Positions 23,889-34,794 are shown, counted from the first letter of the stretch. The stretch: 64,000 nucleotides of DNA from Bacteroidales bacterium (GCA_024681475.1 JAILAT010000049.1:62001-126000); one strand, 5' to 3'. The notes: generated from the letters alone by a model not told the origin. Numbers and translations are program-made.

Positions 23889-25010
23889 TTATTCTCCAAA
23901 TAGTTCTTTCAGTTTCTTCTCCAGATCGCTGCCGCGCAGGTTACGGGCGATGATTTTGCCGTCGCGTCCCACCAGTACGGTGCTCGGTATCGAGGTCACC
24001 CCGTATGTGGCGCCGCCGCTCGAGGTCCAGCCCTTCAGGTCGCTGACGTGGTTCTCCCATCTCAGGCCGTCCTGCTTGATGGCACGTAGCCATTCATCGC
24101 GCCCTTTGTCGAGCGACACGCTGAAGATGTCGAATCCTTTGTCGTGATATTTATTGTAGAGCTTCACCACGTTGGGGTTCTCCATGCGGCACGGACGGCA
24201 CCACGAGGCCCAGAAGTCTATCAGTACCACCTTGCCGCGCAGGTCCGACAGGCGACGCGTCACGCCGTTCATGTCCTTCATCTCTATCTCCGGCGCCATG
24301 CGGCCCGGACCCAGGGTGGAGCGCACCTTGCCGCTGATGTGCTGCACATAGGGGTTGTTGCTGTATTTCTTCCCCAGCTGATTGTCGATTATTTCGTATA
24401 GCTCGTAGTAGTTTTCGAAATCGTTCTCGAAATAGGTGACAATGAAGGCGCTCATCAGCACGCCGGCATTGTCACGCACCACCTTCTCGATGGATGCGTT
24501 CTGCTTCATTACTATCTGGTCGAGCTGTTCCATCAGCTCCCGCCTGCGGGAGTCGGTGGTCGAAGGCAGCTGGAGTTCCTCGCTCAGCGAGGTGTACTGG
24601 GGCAGGTTGGAGTAGAGCACTTTGTTGAAAAGCTCATATACATGCAGGTTGTTCGACCCCGTGGTGTTGCGCACCTCCATGAAGTTGTGCTTGATGTCGT
24701 AGTTCATCGTTATTGTCACACGGTCGAAAGGTTCCAGCATGAGGTGTGTCATCGGCGGCTGCTGTGTGAGGCCCTGCGGCATCATGATGAACAGTTTGGG
24801 CTCGTCAAGTTTCACCTCGGTGCTGAAGGCTCCTTTTTTGTCGGGGGTCAGTGTGTCGTAGGGCACCAGATTGTTGCCTTCTACCATGTTCAGCACTATC
24901 TTGTTGCTGTTGGGCAGACCCGTTACTGTTCCGCTTAATTTTGCGGTCTGTGCCATGGCCATGCTGCACGCACACAAGGTTATTATGAATGCTATCAGTT
25001 TGTTTCTCAT
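23889..25010 (-). CDS. TlpA/ResA-like periplasmic thioredoxin-fold protein
   Basis: A 373-aa exported protein: signal peptide 1-20 (ending AMAQ), an N-terminal DUF4369-like beta domain (to about 115), a helical middle and a C-terminal thioredoxin-like AhpC/TSA domain (about 235-373). The redox motif is WCRPC in LIDFWASWCRPCRMENP, and the cis-Pro loop is TSIPSTVLV. It probably reduces or isomerises disulfides in envelope proteins. It is 9 bp downstream of the S41 protease gene. Confidence 0.9.
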   Translation of the reverse strand: MRNKLIAFIITLCACSMAMAQTAKLSGTVTGLPNSNKIVLNMVEGNNLVPYDTLTPDKKGAFSTEVKLDEPKLFIMMPQGLTQQPPMTHLMLEPFDRVTITMNYDIKHNFMEVRNTTGSNNLHVYELFNKVLYSNLPQYTSLSEELQLPSTTDSRRRELMEQLDQIVMKQNASIEKVVRDNAGVLMSAFIVTYFENDFENYYELYEIIDNQLGKKYSNNPYVQHISGKVRSTLGPGRMAPEIEMKDMNGVTRRLSDLRGKVVLIDFWASWCRPCRMENPNVVKLYNKYHDKGFDIFSVSLDKGRDEWLRAIKQDGLRWENHVSDLKGWTSSGGATYGVTSIPSTVLVGRDGKIIARNLRGSDLEKKLKELFGE

Positions 25011-25019
25011 ATTGTTGCC

Positions 25020-26648
25020 TTATTTATGGATTGCCTTTTGGGTATTTAATATCTGTAATGCTTCTTTCAGGTCGGGGTCGTGTGGTATCTCGATGGCATA
25101 GAAGGCCGCATCGGAGTAGAGCATGTCGCCTATCAGACCTTTGAGATACGATTTCATCTCTTCGTGGTATTTGTTGATGCACGCCGGGTCGCGCTTCAGC
25201 CCTTCGGCGTCGCCGCGGCGCAGCATCTCCTCGAACATCGCGCCGCTCACCGTGTAGCGGTGCACAAAGCTATATTCCGTAGGAAACTGTTTTTTGATGT
25301 TTTTGCCGTCGCGCACCACGATGTCAAAGGCGTATTGGTCTACCACGCCTTTGTTTATCAGCATGTTGTAATAGTAGACGTTCTCGCTGGTCTTGTAGTT
25401 GATGTAGTAGTCGGGCAGGATGCCGCCGCCACCGTACACCACACGGCCACCGCTGGTGTAGTAGGGGGTGGAGTCTATCACTTGGCCGAACACCGAGTCT
25501 TGTAGATATTCGTTGTTCACCTGCTCGATGAAGTCGGAGTAGTACTCGTCGGTGCCACCCGAGTATGGCCGCTGGATGCAGCGCCCCGAGGGAGTGTAGT
25601 AGCGCGAGGTGGTCAGCCACACCGACGACCCGTCGGGCAGGTCGAAAGGCTGTTGTACCAGTCCCTTGCCGAACGAGCGACGCCCCACGATGATGCCGCG
25701 GTCGTTGTCCTGGATGGCGCCTGCCACAATCTCGCTCGCCGACGCCGAGTATTCGTTTATCATCACCAGCACCTTCCCCTCCGTGAAGAGTCCTCCGGGA
25801 GTGGAACGCAACTCTCTACGTTTGCTGTGGGCGCCTTCGGTGTACACAATCATCTCCTTGCCGGGCAGCAGCTCGTCGCAGATGCCCGTCGCAGCAGCCA
25901 TCAGTCCGCCGCTGTTGTCGCGCAGGTCTATGATGAGACGCTTCATCTTGCTGTCTTTCAGCTTGCTGACGGCACGGCAGAACTCCGCATAGGTCGACTC
26001 GCCGAAGATTTTGATACGCACATAGCCTGTCGAGTCGTCAATCATGCCGCTGTAGACGACGCTGTTCATCTCCACCTGTCCGCGGCGGATGTCCAGCTCC
26101 AACGGCTGTTGTTGTCCGTGGCGCCGCAACTTCAGGTGTACCAGGCTGCCCTGCTGTCCGCGTATGCGTTTCACCACCTCGTCGAGGTTCATGTCCACGC
26201 CGGAGACGATGGTATCGTCCACAGACTCAATCATGTCGCACGCCATCACATCTACGCCATCGGAGGGCCCGCCAGGCACCACTTGGTTCACATACACCGA
26301 GTCGCCACGCTTGCGCAGCACCAGCCCCACACCGTAGAAATAGCCCTGCAGCTCTTCGCCTTCCTTCTCACGCTCCGCGGCCGACAGGTAGCTGCTGTGC
26401 GGATCCAGGTTGGTGAAGATGGCAGCATACATCTGGTCCATCAAGGTGTCGTAGTCTATTTCGTCAACGTAGTTTTTTTCAATGATATTCCAGATGGCCT
26501 GCAGCTTCTTGTTGGTCATCTGTCCGGACATCGGCCCCATTCCCATGGAGGAATTGCCCTTGGGCATCAGCACGCCCAGCACCATCCCCATAGCCAGTGC
26601 TATGAAGATGAATAACAGGGCTTTCGATATTTTTATCCTCCGTCTCAT
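25020..26648 (-). CDS. S41 family C-terminal processing protease
   Basis: A 542-aa membrane-anchored periplasmic serine protease of the Ctp/Prc family. An N-terminal anchor (9-28) is followed by a helical region, a PDZ domain (about 85-165, GVGLVLRKRGDSVYVNQVVPGGPSDGV) and the S41 catalytic domain with Ser in NEYSASASEIVAG and Lys in RRSFGKGLVQQPF. The C-terminal ~170 residues are an extra Bacteroidota-type region. It trims envelope protein C-termini. First gene of a probable operon with the TlpA-like, Nudix and mrp genes. Confidence 0.93.
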   Translation of the reverse strand: MRRRIKISKALLFIFIALAMGMVLGVLMPKGNSSMGMGPMSGQMTNKKLQAIWNIIEKNYVDEIDYDTLMDQMYAAIFTNLDPHSSYLSAAEREKEGEELQGYFYGVGLVLRKRGDSVYVNQVVPGGPSDGVDVMACDMIESVDDTIVSGVDMNLDEVVKRIRGQQGSLVHLKLRRHGQQQPLELDIRRGQVEMNSVVYSGMIDDSTGYVRIKIFGESTYAEFCRAVSKLKDSKMKRLIIDLRDNSGGLMAAATGICDELLPGKEMIVYTEGAHSKRRELRSTPGGLFTEGKVLVMINEYSASASEIVAGAIQDNDRGIIVGRRSFGKGLVQQPFDLPDGSSVWLTTSRYYTPSGRCIQRPYSGGTDEYYSDFIEQVNNEYLQDSVFGQVIDSTPYYTSGGRVVYGGGGILPDYYINYKTSENVYYYNMLINKGVVDQYAFDIVVRDGKNIKKQFPTEYSFVHRYTVSGAMFEEMLRRGDAEGLKRDPACINKYHEEMKSYLKGLIGDMLYSDAAFYAIEIPHDPDLKEALQILNTQKAIHK

Positions 26649-26741
26649 ACCCTCTTAAACGAACACCCTTATTATTTATTGTTTCATTGTGAAAAATTTA
26701 TTTTCTCTTCGTTTGTCGCCTTTCAAAGCCCCTTTTGAAGA

Positions 26742-26775
26742 GCCAGGCTGCCACCCCGCAGGGTGGCAGCCTGGC
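26742..26775 (-). terminator. Strong hairpin after the CobW-type gene
   Basis: GCCAGGCTGCCACCC-CGCA-GGGTGGCAGCCTGGC is a perfect 15-bp stem, 25 bp after the GTPase stop codon. The following U tract is weak. Confidence 0.85.
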
Positions 26776-26799
26776 ATTATCTCATATCCTCAAAGGGTC

Positions 26800-28020
26800 C
26801 TATGCGATGCAGTCGTCGAGCGCTGCAGTGATGGCCTCACGGTCAAGGTGTTGGCCTATGAAGACGAGTTTCTGCATGCGGTCGCCGTAGGTGTCGTCCC
26901 AGTCGCGTTGCAAGCTGGGGTCGCGGCGCATGAGGTCCAGCAGCTCTTCGTCGGGCATGGTGGCATACCATTGCCCTGTGTCGCGTAGCGACACTTGCTT
27001 GCCGGCCTGCTCGAAAAGATAGCATGTTTCGGGCTCGGAGATGAACCAGCAGATGCCTTTGGCGCGGATGACACCTTTCGGCCAGTGGCGCGCCACAAAT
27101 TCGTCGAACCGGGCGATGTTCATCGGCTCGCGACGGTAGTAGACGAAGGTGCCGATGCCATACTCCTCGGCTTCGCCTTCGTCATCGTGGTGATGGTGAT
27201 GCTCGTGATCGTGATGGTGTCCGTGGTCATGATGGTGCTCGTGGTCGTGGTCTTGGTCGTCGTCATCGTCATCATCGTCGTCATCGTGGTGGTTCTCGAT
27301 CTCGTCGATCCATGCTGCCGAGGTGGCCACTTTGTCGAAGTCGAAGCTGTGCGTGTTCAGGATGCGGTCGAAGTCGATGTCGCAGTAGTCGCAGTCGATG
27401 ATCTCGGCCTTGGGCTGTATGGCTCTGATGATTTCGCGGATGCGTCCCAGTTCGGCGGCGTCCACCTCCGAAGCTTTGTTCAGCAGGATGATGTTGCAGA
27501 ATTCAATCTGCTGTATGACAAGGTTTTCGATGTCTTCTTCGGCCAGCCCGGGTCGTAGCAGGTTCTTGCCGCTGCCAAACTCGTCTTTCATGCGCAGCGC
27601 GTCGACCACGGTGACGATGCTGTCCACCACCGGCACACCGTCGCGCACATATTCCTCGCCCATCGTGGGGATGGAACAGATGGTCTGCGCTATAGGTGCC
27701 GGCTCGCAGATACCGCTGGCTTCGATGACGATGTAGTCGAAGCGGTGCTGGCTGATGATGTCGCGCAGCTGCTCCACGAGGTCCATCTTCAGCGTGCAGC
27801 AGATGCAACCGTTTTGCAGGGCCACCAGACTCTCCTCTTTTTTCCCCACCACGCCTCCTTTCTCGATAAGGTCGGCATCGATGTTCACCTCGCCGATGTC
27901 GTTGACGATGACGGCAAACTTGATGCCGCGGCGGTTGCTCAGTATGCGGTTCAGCAGCGTGGTCTTGCCGCTGCCCAAGTATCCGGTCAGTAACAGTACG
28001 GGTATTTCGTTGGAATTCAT
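26800..28020 (-). CDS. CobW/COG0523 GTPase with His/Asp-rich metal-binding insert
   Basis: A 406-aa G3E GTPase. Walker A is GYLGSGKTT (13-21) and the metal-binding CxCC motif is GCICC (71-75). A roughly 45-residue Asp/His tract (DDDDDDDDDDQDHDHEHHHDHGHHHDHEHHHHH, about 244-276) precedes the CobW C-terminal domain. Proteins of this type are metallochaperones that hand zinc or another divalent metal to client enzymes. The His tract would buffer metal. No Zur-type site was recognised upstream, so the metal is uncertain. Confidence 0.9.
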   Translation of the reverse strand: MNSNEIPVLLLTGYLGSGKTTLLNRILSNRRGIKFAVIVNDIGEVNIDADLIEKGGVVGKKEESLVALQNGCICCTLKMDLVEQLRDIISQHRFDYIVIEASGICEPAPIAQTICSIPTMGEEYVRDGVPVVDSIVTVVDALRMKDEFGSGKNLLRPGLAEEDIENLVIQQIEFCNIILLNKASEVDAAELGRIREIIRAIQPKAEIIDCDYCDIDFDRILNTHSFDFDKVATSAAWIDEIENHHDDDDDDDDDDQDHDHEHHHDHGHHHDHEHHHHHDDEGEAEEYGIGTFVYYRREPMNIARFDEFVARHWPKGVIRAKGICWFISEPETCYLFEQAGKQVSLRDTGQWYATMPDEELLDLMRRDPSLQRDWDDTYGDRMQKLVFIGQHLDREAITAALDDCIA

Positions 28021-28038
28021 AATGATTGTATTGTATTA

Positions 28039-29184
28039 TTAATTAAAGTCTTTCCTTTTGAGATGTGACCATCCTATGGAGACAAACGCCTCGGGTGTGG
28101 ACTCCTCGTAAGTGATTTTGCGCTTCCACCCGTTGCTGAGAAAACGGCGTAGACGGAAGGCAGGCCGTGTCTCCCTCCCCTTTGTCTGGCCGAGAGCCAT
28201 CTTGGGTTCGATGATTTCGTTCAAGATGCGGTCGCACAGCACTTTATCGTCGCTGGTTACCCCATGGAAAAGGTCATTCGTCTCTCCTTTCAATATGGTG
28301 TCGAGACAAATGGTATTGATGCATTTGACGAATGGCAGCATCGCAAATGCTTTCCAGTCTTTGACAGCTGACTCCCAATCAATTTCGTTGTGGAAGCGTC
28401 TCACAAACAGTGCCCAGTCGAGCAATTGCCGCAAGATGGTGTTGCTCCCCGAGAAGTGGCGCGCCATGTGACGGGAAAGGAACAATGTGTCGAAATCCAC
28501 GGGGGGCAGGAATATGGCAGCGCCCGACCCATTGCCTTTTTTCAGTCGGAAAGTGCGCCATTCGCCCTGCGATAGTTCTATTAGCCTCTGTTCCACTCGT
28601 CGGCTGCTCCGCAGGTCTTCAATGTTGATGAAGTTATAGTGGTTTTCCACCATGATGTTGTTCAGATAGAAAACCGTATGGTGCGCGTGGGTGTTGTCTA
28701 TCGGAATATCTAAGTGCTTGTGTACGAGGAAGTCCCCCTCTTGCTGGCAGCATCGAACCCTTTTGTCTTCGCGGCGCCAAAGGAACAGGTCTATATCGCC
28801 AGGTGCCCGGTGATTGGGGGTGGGGTACAAGGTGCTGCATCCCAGACCTTTCAATACCCCGATGTTGAGACCTCCTTCCGAAGAGAGGAGGGTTGCGAGG
28901 TCTCCAATGGCTTGTAGGTGATTGGAGTATGCCATCTCGGTGGAGGCCACCATTCCACACCAGGCCAGACGGGTCTGCTCATCAACAACTACATTGCTGA
29001 TTGTCAAGCCGTCATAGGATACTGCTGCCACCCGCTGCTGTTCCGCTAGCCGCATGACGGCATACCAGTCGACATCAGCCTGTGCAGGCCCCGACAATTC
29101 GGCTCCGGCACCGCTTACTGCCGCTTGTAGCAACGACAACAATATTTCACCTTCTTTTTTCATCCACTTCCGTAACGCCCCCAT
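28039..29184 (-). CDS. Nucleotidyltransferase-like protein (NTP_transf_5 type)
   Basis: The fold signature KGLGCSTLYPTPNHRAPGDIDLFLWR contains the GDIDL acidic pair expected for this nucleotidyltransferase family; the rest is helical. Family members are often linked to polysaccharide or peptide biosynthesis loci, but no such genes lie next to it. The track ORF starts at 29322; the first 46 residues look like leader translation, so I place the start at 29184 (MGALRKWMKKEGEILL), with 29163 as an alternative. It precedes the CobW-type gene by 18 bp. Confidence 0.75.
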   Translation of the reverse strand: MGALRKWMKKEGEILLSLLQAAVSGAGAELSGPAQADVDWYAVMRLAEQQRVAAVSYDGLTISNVVVDEQTRLAWCGMVASTEMAYSNHLQAIGDLATLLSSEGGLNIGVLKGLGCSTLYPTPNHRAPGDIDLFLWRREDKRVRCCQQEGDFLVHKHLDIPIDNTHAHHTVFYLNNIMVENHYNFINIEDLRSSRRVEQRLIELSQGEWRTFRLKKGNGSGAAIFLPPVDFDTLFLSRHMARHFSGSNTILRQLLDWALFVRRFHNEIDWESAVKDWKAFAMLPFVKCINTICLDTILKGETNDLFHGVTSDDKVLCDRILNEIIEPKMALGQTKGRETRPAFRLRRFLSNGWKRKITYEESTPEAFVSIGWSHLKRKDFN

Positions 29185-29414
29185 CCTTTTTTTATTGTCA
29201 TCAGAAGACCATTTTTTGCGCCCGAAAACGGTGCATAAGTTGTTGATAAATTTTCCCGGAAATGCCCAATCCGGACCTTGTTTTTGCCCTTTTTCTGTGC
29301 CAAAAACAGCCCCTTTCGACATCCATTTACGCGCTATTTGATTTTTGTAACAGATTGAACCTTAACGGCTCTAAAAGAATTTAACATTGTTTAACAAATA
29401 AATGATAAAACACG

Positions 29415-29446
29415 TTTGGTCAGTTATAAAAAAGGTTGTAATTTTG
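29415..29446 (+). promoter_or_regulatory. Promoter of the ribosomal super-operon
   Basis: TTTG (29415-29418), a 20-bp spacer and TAATTTTG (29439-29446), a perfect Bacteroidota promoter about 80 bp before rpsL. No comparable promoter was found in the next 19 kb. Confidence 0.85.
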
Positions 29447-29527
29447 CAACTCGTTTCGAGGGCGGATTATGCCCTTTAAACCAAACGGAAAACATTATAA
29501 ATTAAATAAATAATATTAAAAGAAAAA

Positions 29528-29911
29528 ATGCCAACAATTCAACAATTAGTTCGCAAAGGACGTCAGAAACTGGAGTACAAGAGCAAATCTCCTGCACTGG
29601 ACGCTTGTCCGCAACGCCGCGGTGTCTGCACGCGTGTGTATACCACCACGCCTAAAAAACCTAACTCGGCAATGCGTAAAGTCGCACGTGTTCGCCTCAC
29701 CAACGGTAAGGAAGTCAACGCTTACATCCCTGGCGAGGGCCACAACCTGCAAGAGCATAGCATCGTGATGATCCGTGGCGGTCGTGTGAAAGACCTCCCC
29801 GGTGTCCGCTATCATATCATCCGTGGTGCGTTGGATACCTCGGGAGTTGATGGCCGTCGTCAGCGCCGCTCCAAATATGGTGCCAAACGTCCCAAACAGG
29901 CTGCCAAGTAA
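29528..29911 (+). CDS. rpsL: 30S ribosomal protein S12
   Basis: 127 aa. Decoding-centre protein contacting 16S rRNA helices 18, 27 and 44. The conserved loops [11 protein letters not shown] and [14 protein letters not shown] are intact, with the lysines whose substitution gives streptomycin resistance unchanged, so the allele looks wild-type. First gene of the operon, preceded by an A-rich leader (TAAAAGAAAAA) and no Shine-Dalgarno sequence. Confidence 0.98.
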   Translation: MPTIQQLVRKGRQKLEYKSKSPALDACPQRRGVCTRVYTTTPKKPNSAMRKVARVRLTNGKEVNAYIPGEGHNLQEHSIVMIRGGRVKDLPGVRYHIIRGALDTSGVDGRRQRRSKYGAKRPKQAAK

Positions 29912-29946
29912 TTTATTGTAGAACAGTTTTTAGCTTGCGATAAGAA

Positions 29947-30414
29947 ATGAGAAAAGCAAAACCGAAAAAAAGAATCATCCTTCCGGATCCCAAATACAAT
30001 GATGTGCTGGTCACCAAGTTCGTCAACAACCTGATGATGGGTGGCAAGAAAACCATCGCCTATAAGATTTTCTATGAGGCTATCGACGTGGTCTCTCAGC
30101 GTACCAACGAGGACGGCCTCGAGGTGTGGAAGAAAGCACTGGCCAACATCACCCCCAGCGTTGAGGTGAAGAGCCGCCGCATCGGTGGCGCCACTTTCCA
30201 GGTGCCTACCGAAATCCGCCCCGAGCGTAAACAGTCCATCGGTATGAAGAACCTCATCAACTTCTCCCGCAAACGCAGCGAGAAGACGATGGCTCTGAAA
30301 CTCGCCGGCGAAATCCAGGCCGCCTACAAAGAGGAGGGTGCCGCCTTCAAGCGTAAGGAGGATATCCACCGTATGGCCGAGGCCAACAAGGCTTTCTCGC
30401 ACTTCAGATTCTAA
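29947..30414 (+). CDS. rpsG: 30S ribosomal protein S7
   Basis: 155 aa. Primary 16S rRNA binding protein that nucleates the 30S head. Recognised by [39 protein letters not shown] and the terminal [20 protein letters not shown]. Normal length. Lies 35 bp after rpsL in the classic str order. Confidence 0.98.
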   Translation: MRKAKPKKRIILPDPKYNDVLVTKFVNNLMMGGKKTIAYKIFYEAIDVVSQRTNEDGLEVWKKALANITPSVEVKSRRIGGATFQVPTEIRPERKQSIGMKNLINFSRKRSEKTMALKLAGEIQAAYKEEGAAFKRKEDIHRMAEANKAFSHFRF

Positions 30415-30480
30415 GTTTGCTAATAATATATATTGTATATACATTAATAAATTATCCACCACTTCAAAACAGTTTGATTC

Positions 30481-32574
30481 ATGTCTGACCTACATTTTAC
30501 AAGAAATATCGGTATAATGGCGCACATTGATGCTGGCAAGACCACCACAACGGAGCGCATCTTGTACTATACAGGCAAGAATTACAAACTTGGCGAGACC
30601 CACGAGGGTTCGGCAACGATGGACTGGATGGTGCAGGAGCAGGAACGTGGTATCACCATCACCTCCGCCGCCACCACGGTCTATTGGGATTGGAAGGATA
30701 ATCATTACAAATACAATATTATAGATACTCCGGGTCACGTCGATTTCACCGTCGAAGTGGAGCGCTCGCTGCGCGTCCTCGACGGCGCCATCGCCATCTT
30801 CTGCGCCGTGGGCGGCGTGGAACCCCAGTCGGAGACCGTCTGGCGTCAGGCCGACAAGTACCATGTGCCGCGCATCGCTTTCATCAACAAGATGGACCGT
30901 GCCGGTGCCGACTTCTTCTCGGTGGTGAACCAGATCAAGGAGCGCCTCGGCGCTACCCCGATTCCCATCGAACTGCCTATCGGCCAGGAAGATCTCTACA
31001 AAGGTGTCGTGAACCTCATCACCAACAAGGCGCTGATCTGGGACGAAGAGTCCAACGGTCAGAAGTTCTACGAGGTGCCCATGCCCGAAGACCTCAAGGA
31101 GACGGTGGCCAACTACCGCCAGCAGCTCATTGAGGGCGTCGCCGAAGAGAATGAGGCTCTGATGGAGAAGTTCTTCGATGATCCCGACTCTATCACCGAG
31201 GAGGAAATTGTGGCCGAGATCCGCAAGGCAACCCTCGAACAGCGCATTGTGCCTGTCATGTGCGGGTCGGCATTCAAGAACAAGGGCATCCAGACCCTGC
31301 TCGACGCAGTGGCGGCATTCCTGCCTTCGCCGCTGGATACGAAGCCTGTGGAGGGCATCAACCCCCGCAACGAGAAGGAAGAGACGCGTATGGCTGACGT
31401 CAACGCGCCGTTCTCGGCACTGGCTTTCAAGATTGCCACCGACCCCTATGTCGGCCGCCTCTGCTTCTTCCGCGTCTACTCGGGCGCGCTCGACTCGGGC
31501 TCCTACGTCTACAACTCCAACACGGGCAAGAAGGAACGCATCTCGCGCATCATGCAGATGCACTCCAACAAGCAGAACCCCTTGGATCGCATCGAGGCCG
31601 GCGACATCGGCGCCGCCGTGGGATTCAAGGACATCAAAACGGGTCACACGCTCTGCGACGAGCGTCACCCCATCGTGCTGGAGTCGATGAAGTTCCCCGA
31701 CCCCGTCATCAGCATCGCTGTCGAGCCGCTCACCCAGAGTGAAGTCGACAAACTCGACAATGCGCTGGTCAAGCTGGCTGAGGAAGACCCCACATTCCAG
31801 GTGAAGACCGACGAGGTGTCGGGCCAGACGCTGATCAGCGGTATGGGCGAGCTGCACCTCGACATCATCCTCGACCGTCTGCGCCGCGAGTTCGGCGTGG
31901 AGGTGCGTCAGGGTCGTCCCGAGGTGGCCTACAAGGAGGCTATCACCCAGACTGTCACGCACCACGAGGTCTACAAGAAACAGACGGGTGGCAAGGGCAA
32001 GTTCGCCGACATCCTGTTCGAGATCGGTCCCGCCGACGAGGGTTTCAGAGGTCTGCAGTTCGTCAACCAGGTGAAGGGCGGCAACATTCCCAAGGAGTAT
32101 ATGCCTGCCATCGAGAAGGGCTTCAAGGAGGCCATGTTCAACGGTGTGCTGGCAGGCTACCCGCTCGACAGTATGAAGGTGACCGTCGTCGACGGCTCGT
32201 TCCATCCTGTGGACTCCGACCAGCTGTCGTTCGAACTCTGTGCCAAGATAGGCTTCAAGAACGCCTGCCGCAAGGCTGCGCCGGTGTTGCTGGAACCCAT
32301 CATGAGTCTGGAAGTCACCACGCCCGACGCTTACGTGGGCGATGTGACTGGCGATCTGAACCGCCGCCGTGGCATGCTGGAGAACATCAGTGCCAAGGTG
32401 GGTGTGCAGTCAATCCGCGCCAAGGTGCCTCTGGAGCAGATGTTCGGCTATGTGACCACGCTGCGTACCATCACTTCGGGCCGCGCTAACTCAACCATGG
32501 AGTTCTCGCACTACGCCGAGGTGACCCGCGAGCAGCAGGAGGCCATACTGAAGAGCAGATACAGCTACTATTGA
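30481..32574 (+). CDS. fusA: Elongation factor G
   Basis: 697 aa. GTPase that drives tRNA-mRNA translocation. G1 [12 protein letters not shown] (residues 14-25), switch [10 protein letters not shown], and NKMD specificity motif are intact; domains II-V follow to [23 protein letters not shown]. The normal length and its place between rpsG and rpsJ indicate the housekeeping translocase rather than a paralogue. Confidence 0.98.
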   Translation: MSDLHFTRNIGIMAHIDAGKTTTTERILYYTGKNYKLGETHEGSATMDWMVQEQERGITITSAATTVYWDWKDNHYKYNIIDTPGHVDFTVEVERSLRVLDGAIAIFCAVGGVEPQSETVWRQADKYHVPRIAFINKMDRAGADFFSVVNQIKERLGATPIPIELPIGQEDLYKGVVNLITNKALIWDEESNGQKFYEVPMPEDLKETVANYRQQLIEGVAEENEALMEKFFDDPDSITEEEIVAEIRKATLEQRIVPVMCGSAFKNKGIQTLLDAVAAFLPSPLDTKPVEGINPRNEKEETRMADVNAPFSALAFKIATDPYVGRLCFFRVYSGALDSGSYVYNSNTGKKERISRIMQMHSNKQNPLDRIEAGDIGAAVGFKDIKTGHTLCDERHPIVLESMKFPDPVISIAVEPLTQSEVDKLDNALVKLAEEDPTFQVKTDEVSGQTLISGMGELHLDIILDRLRREFGVEVRQGRPEVAYKEAITQTVTHHEVYKKQTGGKGKFADILFEIGPADEGFRGLQFVNQVKGGNIPKEYMPAIEKGFKEAMFNGVLAGYPLDSMKVTVVDGSFHPVDSDQLSFELCAKIGFKNACRKAAPVLLEPIMSLEVTTPDAYVGDVTGDLNRRRGMLENISAKVGVQSIRAKVPLEQMFGYVTTLRTITSGRANSTMEFSHYAEVTREQQEAILKSRYSYY

Positions 32575-32626
32575 TTGAGTAAACAAAAAGAAAGACAATT
32601 AATTAATAATATTAACACAAAAAACC

Positions 32627-32935
32627 GTGAGTCAAAGAATCAGAATTAAACTCAAATCTTACGATCACAACTTGGTGGACAAATCCGCCGAGAAGATCGC
32701 TAAGACCGTCAAGATGACGGGCGCGGTGGTGAATGGCCCCATTCCGCTGCCGACGAACAAAAAGATTTTCACAGTCAACCGTTCGACTTTCGTCAACAAG
32801 AAATCGCGCGAGCAGTTTGAACTGTGCACCTACAAGCGTCTGATGGACATCGACATCAACGACCGTACCAAGACGATCGATGCCCTGATGAAACTTGAGC
32901 TGCCCAGTGGTGTTGAAGTGGAAATCAAAGTGTGA
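32627..32935 (+). CDS. rpsJ: 30S ribosomal protein S10
   Basis: 102 aa, starting at GTG ([23 protein letters not shown]). S10 is a 30S head protein and also the NusE transcription factor partner of NusB/NusG. The signature [29 protein letters not shown] is intact. The start is preceded by ACACAAAAAACC. One of two GTG starts I assign in the window. Confidence 0.97.
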   Translation: MSQRIRIKLKSYDHNLVDKSAEKIAKTVKMTGAVVNGPIPLPTNKKIFTVNRSTFVNKKSREQFELCTYKRLMDIDINDRTKTIDALMKLELPSGVEVEIKV

Positions 32936-33032
32936 AATTAACTCAGCCAATGCAGCCCATAGCAGGAAGACCCTGCCGGGAAGGGCACAGTATGCTGAAA
33001 ACTAAAAACAACTAATCCATTAAAAAAGAGAA

Positions 33033-33662
33033 ATGTCAGGATTATTAGGAAGAAAAATCGGTATGACCAGTCTTTTTAATGCCGACGGAAAGCAGATTCC
33101 GTGCACTGTGATAGAAGCTGGTCCTTGTGTTGTGACACAAGTGAAATCCGTCGAAAAGGACGGTTATGACGCCATTCAGCTGGGTTTCGGCGAGCAGAAG
33201 GAAAGCCGCACCACGAAGCCTATGAAAGGCCATTTTGCAAAAGCTGGCACTACGCCCAAACGTTACTTGGCTGAGTTCAGCCGTTTCGAAGAGGGTTCGC
33301 GCAAGAAATTCGGTGAGATTCTCACCGTGGAAGTGTTCCAGGAAGGTGAATTTGTCGACGTGGTGGGAACCTCGAAAGGTAAAGGTTTCCAGGGCGTTGT
33401 CAAAAGACACGGTTTCGGTGGTGTTGGAGATCTCACTCACGGTCAGCATGACCGTCTCCGCGCTCCTGGTTCGGTGGGTGCTTCGTCCTATCCTTCGCGT
33501 GTGTTCAAAGGCATGCGCATGGCAGGCCAGACCGGCAACCGCCGCGTGAAAGTGCAAAACCTCGAGGTTATCAAGATCATCCCCGAGAAGAATTTAATGA
33601 TTGTGAAAGGTTCTGTACCGGGACCCAAAGGTTCAATTTTAAAACTTGAGAGATGGAGTTAA
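33033..33662 (+). CDS. rplC: 50S ribosomal protein L3
   Basis: 209 aa. Early-assembly protein near the peptidyl-transferase centre. [15 protein letters not shown] opens the protein, and the central loop [16 protein letters not shown]... and [18 protein letters not shown] are typical. Its last 10 bp overlap rplD, indicating translational coupling. Confidence 0.98.
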   Translation: MSGLLGRKIGMTSLFNADGKQIPCTVIEAGPCVVTQVKSVEKDGYDAIQLGFGEQKESRTTKPMKGHFAKAGTTPKRYLAEFSRFEEGSRKKFGEILTVEVFQEGEFVDVVGTSKGKGFQGVVKRHGFGGVGDLTHGQHDRLRAPGSVGASSYPSRVFKGMRMAGQTGNRRVKVQNLEVIKIIPEKNLMIVKGSVPGPKGSILKLERWS

Positions 33663-34285
33663 AAGTATATAACATCAATGGTAGCGAGACCGGCAGAACC
33701 ATAACACTCGACGACTCGGTCTTCGCAATGGAGCAGCCCAACGACCACGCTATCTACCTGGATTGCAAACAGTATTTGGCAGATCAGCGTCAGGGCACAC
33801 ACAAAAGTAAAGAGCGTTCGGAGATTGCTCACAGCACCCGTAAGCTGAAACGCCAGAAGGGCACCGGCGGTGCTCGCTCGGGCGATATCAAGAGCCCCGT
33901 GTTCGTCGGTGGCGGCCGCATCTTCGGCCCCAAGCCCCGCGACTATCGCTTCAAGCTGAATATCAAGGTGAAACGTCTGGCCCGTCGTTCGGCTCTCAGC
34001 TACAAGGTGGCTGAGAACAAGATGACGGTGGTCGAGAACTTCTCGTTCGACGCTCCCAAGACCAAGCAGATGATCAGCGTGCTCAAGAATCTGAACGTAA
34101 ATGATAAAAAATCACTTTTTGTGATTGAGAATCAAAATAATTTCGTATTTTTGTCTGCTCGGAACCTGCAGAATGTGAAGGTGGTAAATGTATCGCAATT
34201 AAACACTTACGACATAGTTAACGCCTCCAATATTGTGGTTTCCGAGGGTTCAATTGGCGAAATTGTTCGCGTTTTGGGCAAATAA
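33653..34285 (+). CDS. rplD: 50S ribosomal protein L4
   Basis: 210 aa. Lines the nascent peptide exit tunnel with L22; the extended loop is [52 protein letters not shown]. In E. coli L4 also represses its own operon, but that mechanism is not established in this phylum. The 3' third of the gene (about 34090-34220) is noticeably AT-richer than its surroundings. Confidence 0.98.
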   Translation: MELKVYNINGSETGRTITLDDSVFAMEQPNDHAIYLDCKQYLADQRQGTHKSKERSEIAHSTRKLKRQKGTGGARSGDIKSPVFVGGGRIFGPKPRDYRFKLNIKVKRLARRSALSYKVAENKMTVVENFSFDAPKTKQMISVLKNLNVNDKKSLFVIENQNNFVFLSARNLQNVKVVNVSQLNTYDIVNASNIVVSEGSIGEIVRVLGK

Positions 34286-34333
34286 TAAACGCAGTTTGGA
34301 TAACTTTTGATAACGATTAAGAATTTTTAACAA

Positions 34334-34684
34334 ATGAATATCATAATAAAACCGCTCATCAGCGAAAAGATGACGAGACTTACTGAGGCGGCAGCCGAGC
34401 CGAAGCTGAACCGCATTCAGCGCCACAAAGGCATTGAGCTGAAGCCTGCCCAGAACCGTTATGGTTTCATCGTCGACAAACGCGCCAACAAGATTGAAAT
34501 CAAGAACGCCGTTGAGTCCCTCTACAATGTGAAGGTCCTCGATGTCAACACGATGAACTACTCGGGCAAGAACAAGTCGCGCTACACCAAGTCGGGTTTC
34601 CTCCAGGGCCGCACCAACGCATACAAGAAGGCTATCGTGACGCTGGCTCCGGACAACACGATCGATTTTTATAGCAACATTTAA
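34334..34684 (+). CDS. rplW: 50S ribosomal protein L23
   Basis: 116 aa, longer than the usual ~97 because of an insertion after the N-terminal IIIKPLISEKM (TEAAAEPKLNRIQRHKGIELKPAQNRYGFIVDKRANKIEIKNAVESLYNVKVLDVNTM). Sits at the tunnel exit and docks trigger factor and SRP. Weak but clear family match. Confidence 0.95.
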   Translation: MNIIIKPLISEKMTRLTEAAAEPKLNRIQRHKGIELKPAQNRYGFIVDKRANKIEIKNAVESLYNVKVLDVNTMNYSGKNKSRYTKSGFLQGRTNAYKKAIVTLAPDNTIDFYSNI

Positions 34685-34794
34685 TGCTGAATAAAGGGTG
34701 GCGACACAGTGCGCAACCCTCATATTGGATAACAAGAAACAATTAAATAATAGTAAGTTCCACTGATAAGAGAACAAAAAGAAGTAAAACAGAA

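Noticed and set aside
30490-32205. 571-aa minus-strand ORF
   Set aside because: Antisense shadow of fusA; the plus-strand EF-G has every motif.
34090-34220. Possible internal promoter in rplD (TATTTTTG near 34149)
   Set aside because: No TTTG box at 19-21 bp. The AT-rich patch encodes a conserved part of L4.
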